Shown: positions 43,743-55,329 of the stretch, piece by piece
How positions within the stretch are numbered: position 1 is the first letter of the stretch
Layout: each line of letters starts with the position of its first letter
NCBI GenBank assembly: GCA_027625915.1
Contig: JANTQA010000070.1
Location: 2,485,001-2,549,000 of the forward strand
Length of the DNA stretch: 64,000 bases
Origin: Anaeramoeba flamelloides
Taxonomy: Eukaryota; Metamonada; Anaeramoebidae
Reading direction: 5' to 3'
Notes under the pieces: model-generated
Database searches by the model: none
What the model was told of the DNA's origin: nothing
The model's input: only the letters and a program-made list of their open reading frames with translations
Position numbers and translations under genes: made by a program

Positions 43743-46700
43743 TTGTTTATGAGCACCTTTCCTTCGAAGCCGAAACAAAAGTCGAAGAAAAATTCAAAAA
43801 AAAAAACAAAAAAAAAAAAACCAAAAAAAAAACAAGCAAACAGATCAAAAAGTTATAATGACAAAACTTCAAACAAAAGCAAAAGAGAAAAAAAGAAATC
43901 TAAAGAAGAGATCCAAACACCAACTTATTTTGAAGTGAAATTCCCAAAATCAAAAAAAACAACGAAATTTTTAAAACTTTCTTTGTTGAGCGAAACTTTA
44001 AGTTCGATCTCGAGTTCAAGCTCAAGTCACAGCTCAAGTGAAGGAGAAAGTTTAAAGGCGATCTCCAAAAAAGAACAATTTTCAAAAAAAAAGAAAACCA
44101 CCAAAGAAGAAACAACGATGAGTAAGGGTAATAAAAAAACAAGAAAAAAAGCCTCTCGACCAACTTCCGAATCAGGTAGGGAATTAAAAATAAACAATAA
44201 AAAAAAAGAAAATGACAAAGAAAAAGAAAAAGAAAAAGAAAAAGATAATAAAAACAAAACAAAAAGGATCAAATTAGTTTCAGAATCAGAGAGCGAAGTT
44301 GAAAATGAGAACCAAAAAATAGAAGATGAAAAACAAAAAAGATTAAAAAAAAAGAAAAAGAAAATGAATCATAGAAAGAAAAAGAAAGAGAAAGAGAACA
44401 AGAAAGCTGGAAGAAAAAAGACTATTAAAAAAAAAAACACTAATAAAAAAAACAATACAACAGATGAGAACAAGAAGAATAAAAAAAAAAAGAAAAACAA
44501 CAAAAAAACAAAAAAAAAAAAGAAGAATAAAAAAGATAAGAAAGAGAACAAGAAAGATAACAAGGAAACTCAAAGAAAAAAGACTATTAAAAAAAAAAAC
44601 ACTAATAAAAAAAACAATACAACAGATGAGAACAAGAAGAATAAAAAAAAAAAGAAAAACAACAAAAAAACAAAACAAAAAATCAAAATTAACAAAGCCA
44701 AAGCAAAACCCAAAACAAACAAGCCAAAATCAAAAAAAAAACACAAAAACCAAAAGAAGAAATCCAAAAGAAAACGACTGTGGGGCATTTTCACTCGAAA
44801 AAACAGAAAGAAAAAATCAAAAAATCAAAAAACAACATCACAAGTGATTGAAGCAATCGATTATACGAATATAAAATATGAAACACCATTTTTTGGTGTA
44901 CCATTAACCGAAATTGATAACACGTTAAAAACAGGCGGCGAAACACCACAAGTTTTAGTTGAGTTAACAAATGAATTACAGAAGAAAGGTATTGTTTCAA
45001 GTTATTATTATTTCTTATGCGATCTGATAATAGTTGCTTTTCTATTTCTTTTTTTTTTTTTTTTCAATTTATGAGTAACATTTTATTTCAATTTAATACC
45101 AACCTTAATTAAACGATTTGGTATATTACCCTAATAACAAAAACTTATTATATAACATGTTTTACGTGTGATATAGACGTGTTATAAATGTTTAAAGTGT
45201 TATAAAATTTGCAAGAAACTCATTAAAATAAACTTTGTTTCTGTCAAAGAGGCCAAAAATTTTTTTCAAATATCAATTATTTTATATAATTGACCTTTGA
45301 AGAACAAATAAGAAACAATTAGAATAATAAACATCAAAGAATTGTTGATATATTTCAGAAAGAGAAATAATTAAATAAAGAGATTTTCTTAAAAATTGAA
45401 AAACTCAAATTCTTAGGGCCCTATTGAGAAAAACAAGAATGTTCGTTTTGATATTCTACTGGTATTTGAATAATAAATAGGAAACAATTTTCACTTCATT
45501 TTCCATACTTTTCTTTTACAAATCAAGTCCCCAAACGAAGTTTGTTGGGATTTGTGGTCTCTATTTGAAAAGGAATTTATGAAAATAAAGTGAAAATTGT
45601 TTCCTATTTATTAAACAAATATCAGGATCAAAGATTACTAAAATTTCAATAGAAATCAATATGATTTCTCAACAATCATTTCCATGGTTTCAATAACCTT
45701 CGAATAACACATTTTTACCAAGTGACTATTGATCTTGCAATAAAAAAAAATTTGCAAACTGAATTAGGTTGTAAAAAAAAAATCGAAAAAAAAAAAACAA
45801 AAATGTGAAAAAATGATTTCAATTTTGAAAATTTCCAAAATAAATTTTTTCTTCTAATATCCATGCAAACCTTTTAAACACATGTATTTCACTCATTACA
45901 ACTGGTACCCTTTGACTGAAAAATAGTTTATTAATAACCTCATCTATAATATGTTCTAAAAAAAATGAACAATTTTTAAAACATTGTTTTTGTTATAATA
46001 GGCGTTAGAAAAGTTTGTAACATGCTATATTGTGTTATATAAGATAAAACATGATATATAATGTGTTATAAATTGAACAATATTAAAAAAAAAACAATAG
46101 AATCAAAAAATACATAATATACATCTTAGAAAATTGTTTCACAATTAAAAAATATGATAGAAAACTGTTTTAAATTGTAAAATTATCATTAAAAAAACAT
46201 TTTTTTAAACGAATTGTACTTAAATATTTTCAATTCTATTTTTTTTTAAAGATTTTTTACAAATAAAAATTTGAAATATTTTCAAATAATAAAAATTATA
46301 ACATGTTATAATAAGGTTAATATAGTAATTTTTTTATCAAAAAAGCACAATATAACCAAGATTTTTGTTATAAAGATGCTATTTATTTTTTTTTAAACAT
46401 AAACTTTTTCTTTGAGAAAATTTAAGTAAATAATTTTAGATAACTACAGATAAGAAAGAGATTAGAATACTCTTAAAAGTTTAAGATAGTATTGTAGTTG
46501 TTGTGGAAAGATTTTGAGAATTCCTTGTATTATTAGGCAAAGTTTTGGGAATTTTCTGATCTTCTTATTTTCAATTCTAACAAAGTGAATTAAGATGTAT
46601 TTTACCAATAATTTTGTCATTAAATCTGATATTTAAAGTTATTTAACAGTACTTTGAAATTTTTATTTACGACGTTGTTTAATCGATAACACTGAGATTT

Positions 46701-49700
46701 GCCAATGTCTCAATTTAAAACCAATTGAATGCATATTTTGGTCCAAGGAACCAAAGTACTTGTTCAATAAAAACTCAAAATTTAAAAAAGTGCTTGATAA
46801 TTTGGGGAAAGTTTGGGAAAAGAATAAATTCCATTTCTTTATTGAAAACAACGTCTATTTACAAACTTTGTTTTTTTCTCTTTTCGAAAAAAAAGCAATA
46901 TCATTTTTAAAAAAAAAAATTTTGTTTGTTCTCTTTTTTCTTCGAAAAAAGGAGAGAAGAAACCATTTATAAGAGGTTTTTGGAAAGGGGAAAAAAATAA
47001 ATGATCATTTAAGGAAAAAAAAAAAAAAAAAAACATTTTTTTTTACTCTGTCAAGTTAAGAAATTTTTAAGTACTGTTCAAAACACTTCATAGTCAAGAA
47101 CACCAAGAGATGCATGCAAATTTTCAAGTTTGATCGTTTTCGAGAATTGGCTGACAAACGGAAAATAAAAGGATAGATAGATCTCATTGAATGGATGAAC
47201 GATCTGGTTTATCTCGAGAAAATTTAAACCAAGTTTTGTCACCGATGATGAAAAAAACAAAAATTTAACTTCAATGTTTTCACTAAATATATTGGGAAAA
47301 TGAGATCCTTTGAAGAGTAGGTTCTTCAAAGTACCATTAAAAATAACAAATTACTTGTTCCTGTTAAATTTATTTGTTTGTTTTTTGTTTTGACGAGTTA
47401 GATCCCGAGTTGAAAAAATAAATAGCATCTCATATTGTTTCATTTGTTCAACATTCACCTTTTATAATTCTTCATTTTGGTTCTCCTTCCAGACTCAAAA
47501 TAATGAGATTGTTCTAGTACAAAGATGATATTAATCGTCGTTCTTCGAACTCCTCAATATCATCTTATGTCACTTCGAACAATCTCATTTTTTTCGTTCT
47601 TCCAGGCCAAACTCAGATTATAACAAGAAGATTTTTTCCAAATCAAAACAATAAACACAGTTATATGATTGTTTTAATATTGGTATTTTTTATTATGGTT
47701 AGCTAGCTTTAAAAATAATTGAACATCAAACGGATCATTTTATTCTTTGGGTAATAAAAAAATATTTGAAATTTGAAAAAAAAAAATTAAAGAAAGAATT
47801 TTACTTTCAGGTATTGTAAATAGCTCATGTATTTAACTTTAATCTGTAACTTAAATTTAATCCATGATGGAAATATTGACACCCTGTATCTATAAAAGAA
47901 ACATAACAATACGTTTATATAAGCATATGAACATATTATGGGGTTCTTAAGGGGTTAGGTATATTTTACTAATTTTGAGTACCCCCGCTTTTGAGAAATC
48001 GAATTATTAAAATCGTTTCTTTAAAATAAAAACATTAATGCTGAAATAAAAAGAGGGGTGAAATATATCATAGTATAATATTTTTACATAAGAATTAAAA
48101 AAAAGAAAATCAAAATAATTAAAAAAATGATCAAGAAAAAATCCCTAAAAAATCATTTATTTCTTGATCTGTAGAATTTGATATAATTAATTATTCTTTA
48201 CTCGTTTTTATTTTTAATTATTAATGTAAAAACTTTTGTTTGAAAAATTTTTAGAGAAACAAATTACTTGTTATTTCTAAAGAATTTTCAAAATGAATTT
48301 AAAAATCCTATTTTTATTTAATTTCATCAAAACCCCATTTCAAAATTTTTGACACACCCAAAATAAAAAATAGGCAAAAAAAGATCCCAATTTATTTATT
48401 TTTCCAAACATAATATTAAATTACATAAAAGTTACATACCTATTAATGTTTTTATATGTAATAAATTTTATTCAAATAAAAGTAAAAAAATATAAAATCA
48501 AAAAATAAAAAATGGGTGTGTCCAAAATAATGAAACGAGCGGAACAAAAAAATTATTGGTAAATTTGTTGAAATTTTACCAGCAATTATTGATAGATCAA
48601 ATTATTAAATACCATCAACTAATCGTATATGATTTTTGTCTTTAACAAAACTTGACTTTAATCTTCTATCAACCATAGAAAAAAAATTACCGATCAAGTG
48701 AAAAACATATTACTTAACTGGAAAAAATGAAATGAAAACAAAACAGAAAAGAAAAAAAAAATAGACCAAATAGTTTGTTAAAATTCAAAATTGTTTCCAA
48801 ATTGAATGAAAAGTGTAGTATTGTTATTCTTTTTACTGTTTTAAACTGTGTTAGAATTTTTGGAATTTAGTTTATTAGCAAAAAGGATCTTGATTTTTAG
48901 GAATAAATTTTTGAATTGATCTTAAACAATAAAAAATGATGGGTACTTGATTTTTTGCTTCTAGAAACAATATTTGTGACAAAGTTGGCAAATCACAGAA
49001 TCTTGAAATTTTGCAAATTTGAAAATTGAGACTTTTTTTATTAATCAAAATATGGAAATCAAACATTAAATAAATCAAATGTTGGTCCAATAAGAACAAA
49101 ACTTGATTAAACACTCTTAATAATAAAAAAAAAAAAAAAAGCTAAAATTATGATAAAAATATTAAAATTTTATTACAAAAATTTGCCAGATCAAAAAACT
49201 TTAAAATCCATCACCTATTAGGACTTCTGAAATCATATGTCTATTAATGAAGTAACAAGAGCTAAGTGATATATCATGTAATTTTTTCAAAATATGTAGT
49301 AACCATCCCGAATAAGATATGCATATATAATTCTATCCATTTATATATATTTTTTTCTACAAACCGAGAAAAAGCGATTTTTTTTAACTAGTTTTCATTT
49401 TATTTATTTCATATTTTTTATTTGTTTTTCATTTTAATATCAATTCCAATATTAATATTATAATCTTCTAATCGTATCTGTATATTTAAAAGGGTTACTT
49501 GAAGTGGGTATTTTTAGAGTGCCAGGTAGTGTGTCACAAGTTAATAAAATGCGACATGAAATTGATTTGAATGGTAATTTTGATTTTAGTTCATGCAATG
49601 ATCCAAATGCGCTTTCTGGGCTATTAAAATTATTTTTACGTGAATTACCAAATCCTTTGTTTACTTTTGATTTATTTTTACAGTGGGAAACCGTCAGTAT

Positions 49701-51941
49701 GTTAATCTTATTCTTTACACACACACACATATATATATACTCATTTCCTTTTATTTTTTTTATCTTCTTAAATTTTTATTTTATTTAAACCAACATCTTA
49801 TTAAAATAAAAAAAAGGTGAAATTCATTTAATACGTGAATTAGTTTGTGAATTACCAAAAATTCACCGATCTGTTTTGAAAACCTTTGTTGAATTCTTTG
49901 TAAAAGTTAATGAAAAATCAAAAATTAATAAAATGAATTCCAATAATCTTGCAAAAGTTATTGGACCAAATTTATCGCGTTCAAGGGTAAATTATGTGGG
50001 ATATGGCGCTGTCAAAGCTTTTGAAAAAATGATTTTAAATTATGAAGAAATATTCTGTAAGCCAATTGAAAAACTAAAAAAAAATGAAACTAGTTTTGTT
50101 TCTGGAAAACTTGAAATGGGTGCAATTTCTAGAAAGAATAAATCAAATAATAATAATAATTATAATGTAAGTTTAATTAATTTTTTCTTTTTGTTTTAGA
50201 AATCTATTATTTTCTAACTTATATACATGTGTACATATAAATGCTGCATACATACATAAATACATGCCTATAGATAAACTCTAATTCAAAATTTTTTGAA
50301 CAGGAAAAATTCAATTTTTGAGAAAAAAAAAACTATTTATAATTAATTATTTAAGAAATACGAAATTTAATCTCTCTTAATTAATGAAATGTTATCGGTT
50401 TTTTAACATTTGGTTATATCTAGAAAAAATAAAGAATTAAAAATTCAAATAAAAAACATTGTAACATTAATTTCTGCATTGAATTATAAAAAAAAGGGGG
50501 TATTTGTAAATATGCCGATATTTCACTAATAAATATTTGATTGGTTAAAAGTTAGTAACACCAATTAAGGTTAATTAATTTTTCTATTCAAAAAAAAACT
50601 AAAGTGAACCTTCACATCAATTATTTGAAACAAATTTATTGTTTGGATGAAAATGAACACATAAACAGAAAAAAAACATTGTAAATAATAAAAAACAAAA
50701 AAATGATGAAAACAGAACTTTTTTCAATTTTTTTCTCTCGGAAACCAACTTAAAAGAAAAATTTTTTGATTTGTTTAATCATATTATGGTGCGTAATATT
50801 TTTTTAAAAATAAATTACTTTTTAAAAAAATATTAATTTTACATTTAAAAGTTATTATAGTGTTACTAAAAACCTGCTGTTATTTCCGTGGATTAATGAC
50901 TTGAAATTTTTGATTTTTAATCGAATGGAAATTTTATTCAGATGTTTAATGGCTTATTTTTTTTTAAGTTTAAAAATATTTTGTATTTATTTTTCCTTTT
51001 TGAAAAAACGGAAGTTGACTTCTAAAATGAAATCAATCAATTTACAAAAACTACAATTTTTTCATCAAAATTTAAATAATTTTTTTGAATAAAGTCTGTT
51101 TATAATATAAAGTTTTAAAGCGTTTTAACCCACAAAAAAATTAAAACAAAACATAATTTTTTTTGCTTATACTATATTTTTCCTCAATATTTATTAAATT
51201 TATGTTATTTATATATAATATATACAATATATCTCTATTTATATTTATAGCAAAACAATTTTGTTTTAGACTTTGAAAAATTATCTCAATTAAGAGAGGA
51301 AATAAAATTATCTGAAAATAAATCCAATAAAAAAAAGTATGTTTATTATTCCAGATTTTTTCAATATGACTAGTCTTTCTTTTTCTTATTTTTATATAAT
51401 TTCTTGATTTTATTACAATTTTTTGCTTTCTTGATCATTATTTATTATAATTATTAGTTCAAATTCAAACAATTCGCCAGAAATAACAAGAAATATTCCA
51501 AATATTAGGATTGCTGGTACTTCTTATAATTTGAGAAGGAAAAAAACTGTACGGGAGATAGTAATTTCACAAGACATAGATGAGATTGAAAAGGATCAAA
51601 TTGAAAAAGATCAAATTGAAAAAGATAAAAACGAAAAAGATAAAAGCGAAAAAGATGAAACCAAAAAAGATAAAATTGAAAAATCTGAAACCAAAAAAGA
51701 TAAAATAAATGATATAATTTTAAAAAAATCCAATTCCAAGCATGATACAAACACCATGTCCATATCCATATCCGTACCCAGTACTAGCGCCGGCTCGGAT
51801 TCCGATTCCAAATCACATGTTAACAATAAGTCTAAACTCGAAAAACATTCAAATTCTAGTTTGAGTGATAAATCTAATTTAATCGTTAGTAATTGTGATA
51901 TTAGTGGTGATCTTATAACTACAAGTGAAAGTGAAAAATAG
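43743..51941 (+). CDS. RhoGAP domain protein with Lys-rich N-terminus; five exons, one 4.5-kb intron
   Basis: Exons: 43743-44988, 49493-49696, 49817-50166, 51251-51336, 51458-51941; every junction is in phase and has GT..AG, giving 789 residues. Residues 1-375 are almost all Lys, Asn, Ser and Glu. The RhoGAP domain starts FFGVPLTEIDNTL (about 386), continues across intron 1 as ELQKKG|LLEVGIFRVPGS with the arginine finger at Arg424, then LSGLLKLFLRELPNPLF and NLAKVIGPNLSRS. RhoGAPs switch off Rho/Rac GTPases. The tail has a KDKIEKDQ-type charged repeat (51590-51710) and a Ser-rich end. Intron 1 is 4504 bp, intron 3 is 1084 bp, the others are 120-121 bp. Exon placement inside the conserved domain makes the long intron credible; transcript data are lacking. 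Confidence 0.85.
44412..44678 (+). repeat. Exact intragenic duplication in the RhoGAP Lys-rich exon
   Basis: About 102 bp from 44412 recur without change from 44574, an offset of 162 bp (54 codons, frame kept). The repeated peptide begins RKKTIKKKNTNKKNNTTDEN. Identity at silent sites suggests a recent event. Confidence 0.8.
45129..45220. mobile_element. Element A fragment, reverse orientation, in RhoGAP intron 1
   Basis: CCCTAATAACAAAAACTTAT then GTGTTATAAATGTTTAAAG..GTTATAAAATTT matches the complement of element A copy 1. The other end is not adjacent; related TTATAAC-rich sequence at about 45960-46390 may be the rest, split by later insertions including element C. Confidence 0.55.
45459..45647. 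mobile_element. Short inverted-repeat element C, copy 5 (best preserved)
   Basis: About 45-bp arms: left CTGGTATTTGAATAATAAAT then AGGAAACAATTTTCACTTCA, right the inverse with two or three differences. Internal block CCAAACGAAGTTTGTTGGGA..TTTGTGGTCTC is shared, in either orientation, with the other copies. No coding capacity. Lies in RhoGAP intron 1. Confidence 0.75.
46655..47330 (+). pseudogene. Decayed gene inside RhoGAP intron 1, NIF/FCP1 phosphatase-like
   Basis: About 100 codons are open at 46665-46970, with good composition up to 46900: DNTEICQCLNLKPIECIFWS, SKFKKVLDNLGKVWEKNKFH. After a low-complexity tract the plus strand again looks coding but with stops: KNTKRCMQIFKFDRFRELAD (about 47090-47150), DLIEWMNDLVYLEKI. 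The KxLxxxxKxWEK..FxxxNxLL spacing recalls the later half of the NIF/HAD phosphatase domain. It is nested in another gene's intron and shows several stops. The minus strand is also open at 47078-47329, but the plus-strand words are more protein-like. Confidence 0.35.
47503..47590. other. Isolated strong hairpin in RhoGAP intron 1
   Basis: AATGAGATTGTTC..AAGATGATATT and its inverse AATATCATCTT..GAACAATCTCATT form a stem of about 30 bp around a 25-base loop. CTTCCAG words flank both sides. The sequence is markedly less AT-rich than its surroundings. It could be a small MITE or a structured RNA. Confidence 0.55.
48336..48536. mobile_element. Short TIR element N in RhoGAP intron 1
   Basis: Arms TTTTTGACACACCCAAAATA and (inverted) TTTTGGACACACCCATTTTT, about 24 bp, ends about 200 bp apart. 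GACACACCC ends are seen in some Tc1-type elements, but the target duplication is unclear. Confidence 0.5.
48560..48815 (-). repeat. Dispersed repeat P, copy 3 (inverted)
   Basis: Reverse complement matches 19846-20100: AAATTTGTTGAAATTTTACC here corresponds to the right end there, and ATTGTTTCCAAATTGAATG to the left end. Lies in RhoGAP intron 1. Confidence 0.55.
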
Positions 51942-53334
51942 GATAAGCACAGTAAAAACGATGCATATCATTTGGAAAAATAATTATTATTAAATTAAAA
52001 AAGAAATGTTAATTCAAATTTTTTTAAAAAAAAAAATTAATTTAATGAATGTATTAATTCATCAATAACTTTTATGTTTTATTCAAAAATGATATGATTA
52101 TTTTATATATATATATTATAAAGAAATCGATTTATCATGAATTTAAATCCTCATCAATTATTATTATTTCTTTTTTTAAAATCTTTTTTTTTTTGTAAAA
52201 TAAACACTAACATTTATTCGAATTTTTTTAATTTTTCATTTACAATTCACTTTATTGATTTTTTTATTAATAATCAAAAACAAATATCCTCAAGAATTTT
52301 TAACCTCTCGAATGAAAAATTTCATAATAAAAAAATCTTGAAAAAAAATTTTGGAAATGTTAAGAAACAGTAAACTGAAAAAAATCTCAAAGTAAAATTA
52401 AAAGCAAATTGTAAAAAAAAATTATATCATCTTGAAATTGAAAAACCAATTAAAAATCTGGATTACTAAAAGAGTCAACTAGTTTAAATACTATTTACTG
52501 AAATGAATTATTGTTTTTAAAAAATCTGATCCATTTTTCTCATTTTTGAAAAGAAAAGAATCCAACATATTTTTAAATTATTTGAAAAAAATTATTTTCT
52601 TTTCAAAGAAGAAAGAAATTTTATGAGCTGTAAAGAGTATGTATAAAAAAATCCTTTAAAAAATAAAAACACTACATTTTACAATAACTTGGTATAAAAA
52701 TCTACTTGTTTTCAAAACTATTACAATAATTATTTTAAACTTTTGAAAATTCCATTATTTACAGAAAAAAAAGTTTTCTTATCAATTTTTACTTTTTGTT
52801 TCACAAAAAAAATATTAATAACAATCTCATCAATAAATTAAATATTGTGTACTGAATAATAATAAAATAATAATAATAAAATCCTATATTAAAATATCAA
52901 GGAATACTTTTTAATCTGGTTATTACTAATCAATAATCAAAACTCAATATTAATTTTTTCAGTGGATTAGCAAAATCCCAAAGATAAACAGTGTCAAAAA
53001 TACTTTATTGTTCTTTTTCACTTTACAAAAATATATTTAAATAAAGTAAAAATAATTCAAATTAATAATTCTGATATTAAATATATGATATAAATATCTT
53101 CAAATGGTTGATTGAAATAATAACATTCCGATTTTTATCCGCTGATTATATGAAAATAAATTACCATATCTTTTAAATTTCAAAAAATTTCTTAAATTAT
53201 TGATTGAATATAGATAACCAACATTTTTAATATAATTAAGTGGGATTCAAAAGATTTAATCTTGCGTTAAAAAAAAAAAGAAATCTATAAATATACATAT
53301 AATGGGTTAATGTATTCTACAAGTTTTTAGATTT

Positions 53335-53510
53335 GTTACGTTTTTTTAATTTGAGAAATAAAAAGAAAATTTCTACGAAAAATTTTGTTTATTTCTCAAA
53401 ATAAAAAAAAACACTGTTAGCTTTTCCAGAATTCAGAAGAATTGAATAAAATCTTTAATTTTACTCTATTCTTTTGAATTATGGAAAGTCTAGGCATCTG
53501 ACAAGGCTTT
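53335..53510. mobile_element. Palindromic element B, copy 4 (two-hairpin form)
   Basis: First hairpin ACGTTTTTTTAATTTGAGAA / TTCTCAAAATAAAAAAAAAC, second GTTAGCTTTTCCAGAATTCA / TGAATTATGGAAAGTCTAGG. The same order of hairpins is seen at 31404-31560 and the reverse order at 61440-61606. Confidence 0.6.
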
Positions 53511-55268
53511 TTTTAGTTTTCCACAAATATTTGGAATTAATTAAAAATCAATGATATTTATTTAAAACACATAAAGATATTAAAGTATAAAGCCAAGTAA
53601 AACAATCTATTAAGTCAGAACATTCACTAATTGTAAAAATTAATATTATTATGTAATAAGTAAAAAATACATTCAAATAAATTTTGCCCATCATATTTCG
53701 AATATGAGCAGAAGGAAATAATAAAAAATAATGATCATTTTTTATTCGTATGTAATTCCTCTAAGAAAAAGATAGATTGGTATTTTATATTAAATTAAAA
53801 GAAATAAATCTTCAATCAAATAATTGGGAACTGTGGCAGCTTAGAATCATTATCTTTAATTAATAAATGTGAAATTTATTATTTCACCATGAAATTATTT
53901 CTGAGGGTAATTGGAGTCTAAAAGTAATAAGGATGTAATTTATACTTTTTTGGTAATATAATGTAACCAAGTTTTTATTTTTTCAACTGATTAAATATTT
54001 GATTTATTTTTCTTTTATTTTTTAAAATAAGATTAAAATTTGAAATGTTATTTGTTCAGACAAATTCCAAATAAAGACTGAAAATTTGATTTCCTCCATA
54101 GAATAACCTTGTACAAATTCTTCTTTTTGTTTTTCAAATTGAAAATTTAAACGAAAAATTAATCAAATCTTTTATCAAAAAAAATAATTGGGAAAAAAAA
54201 ATTCTTTTTAAAAACATTATCTCACTCTTCATTGTTGACAAAGGGTTCTTTTTATCGATTTAAATTTAATATTTGTGAAAAGAAGTGATTAATTTCCATT
54301 CAGAAAAATAAAGAATTAGAGTTGATAGTTATTAAAAAGTTATATTTTGGAAATAATTTCCGAAAATTGAAGAAAGATAGTATATTAGCTGTTTTATATT
54401 TTCATATATTAATTCGAATAACTCTAAAAACCTATGAAATTATTACTCAACAATAACTTTTGAAGTTTTTTTTATAAGAATTATAATTAAAAAATTTGGA
54501 ATTTTTTTTTAATTACATTTCCAAATTATAAAGATTAAAAAAAAAATATTGAAAAGATCAAAATTGTAAAAATTGGCATCTTTGGAACCAATATAATAGT
54601 ATATTTTATCAAATTGTTAAATATTCAGTTTTTTTATTAAATTATTAAACTTTGAATAGAAAGTTTGATAGTTTATATTGATTCTCTTGAAATAATTGTT
54701 TTTGTTAAAAAAAATTGAAAATATAGAGTTTCGGTGGTTTGGACTAAAGATATTCACCGACTTTATACAATCTTTTTGATGATTCAACAAAAAAAAATAA
54801 AAATTGTTTTAGTTATTAGGTTAGAAACTTCAATTAGTTAATAATAATTATACCAAACTAAAAATTTAAGTAATTACAATTGTATAAATTTAAAAATCTT
54901 TTAGATTTTAATTAATAGTGTGTTTGAAATTTGAAAATTTGGAATAATATATTTATATAATTGATAAAATTAAATATTGTTAATTTCTTGATAAAATAAG
55001 TTATGGAATATTAAAATAATTTAAATAAAATAATCTCATAAAAAAAATATTAAAAAAAAAAATGAACTTTTATAATTTATTTACCTTCACGTTTCTTAAT
55101 AATTATTTGTTTTTGAGAAATTCAATTCAAAAAACAAAAATTTTGTGTAACGATAATATTGAAAATTAAATAAAAAAAAAATCAAATAGAATCAAAAAAA
55201 ATTAAAGTTTGTATTAAGATAGAAAAAAAAATTAAAATATAATATAAACTAAAAAAAAGAAAGAAAAT

Positions 55269-55327
55269 GAGAGAGTGATAGAGATCGAGAGAGAGAGATA
55301 GAGAGAGAGAAAAATATAGAGAAAGAA
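55269..55327. repeat. GA-rich microsatellite in the AIP1 3' flank
   Basis: GAGAGTGATAGAGATCGAGA and similar, about 60 bp of interrupted (GA)n directly after the AIP1 stop codon, so probably in the 3' untranslated region. Confidence 0.7.
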
Positions 55328-55329
55328 AT

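Larger units (their letters stand above)
51942..55329. other. Spacer between RhoGAP and AIP1 with worn transposon pieces
   Basis: Element B copy 4 lies at 53335-53510 (two-hairpin form). Around 53690-53800 the plus strand reads KFCPSYFEYEQKEIIKNNDH then FLFVCNSSKKK, which looks like a worn LINE C-terminal knuckle lacking its second cysteine. An open frame at 52137-52373 is Phe/Lys-rich and not convincing. The remainder shows nothing. Confidence 0.45.
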
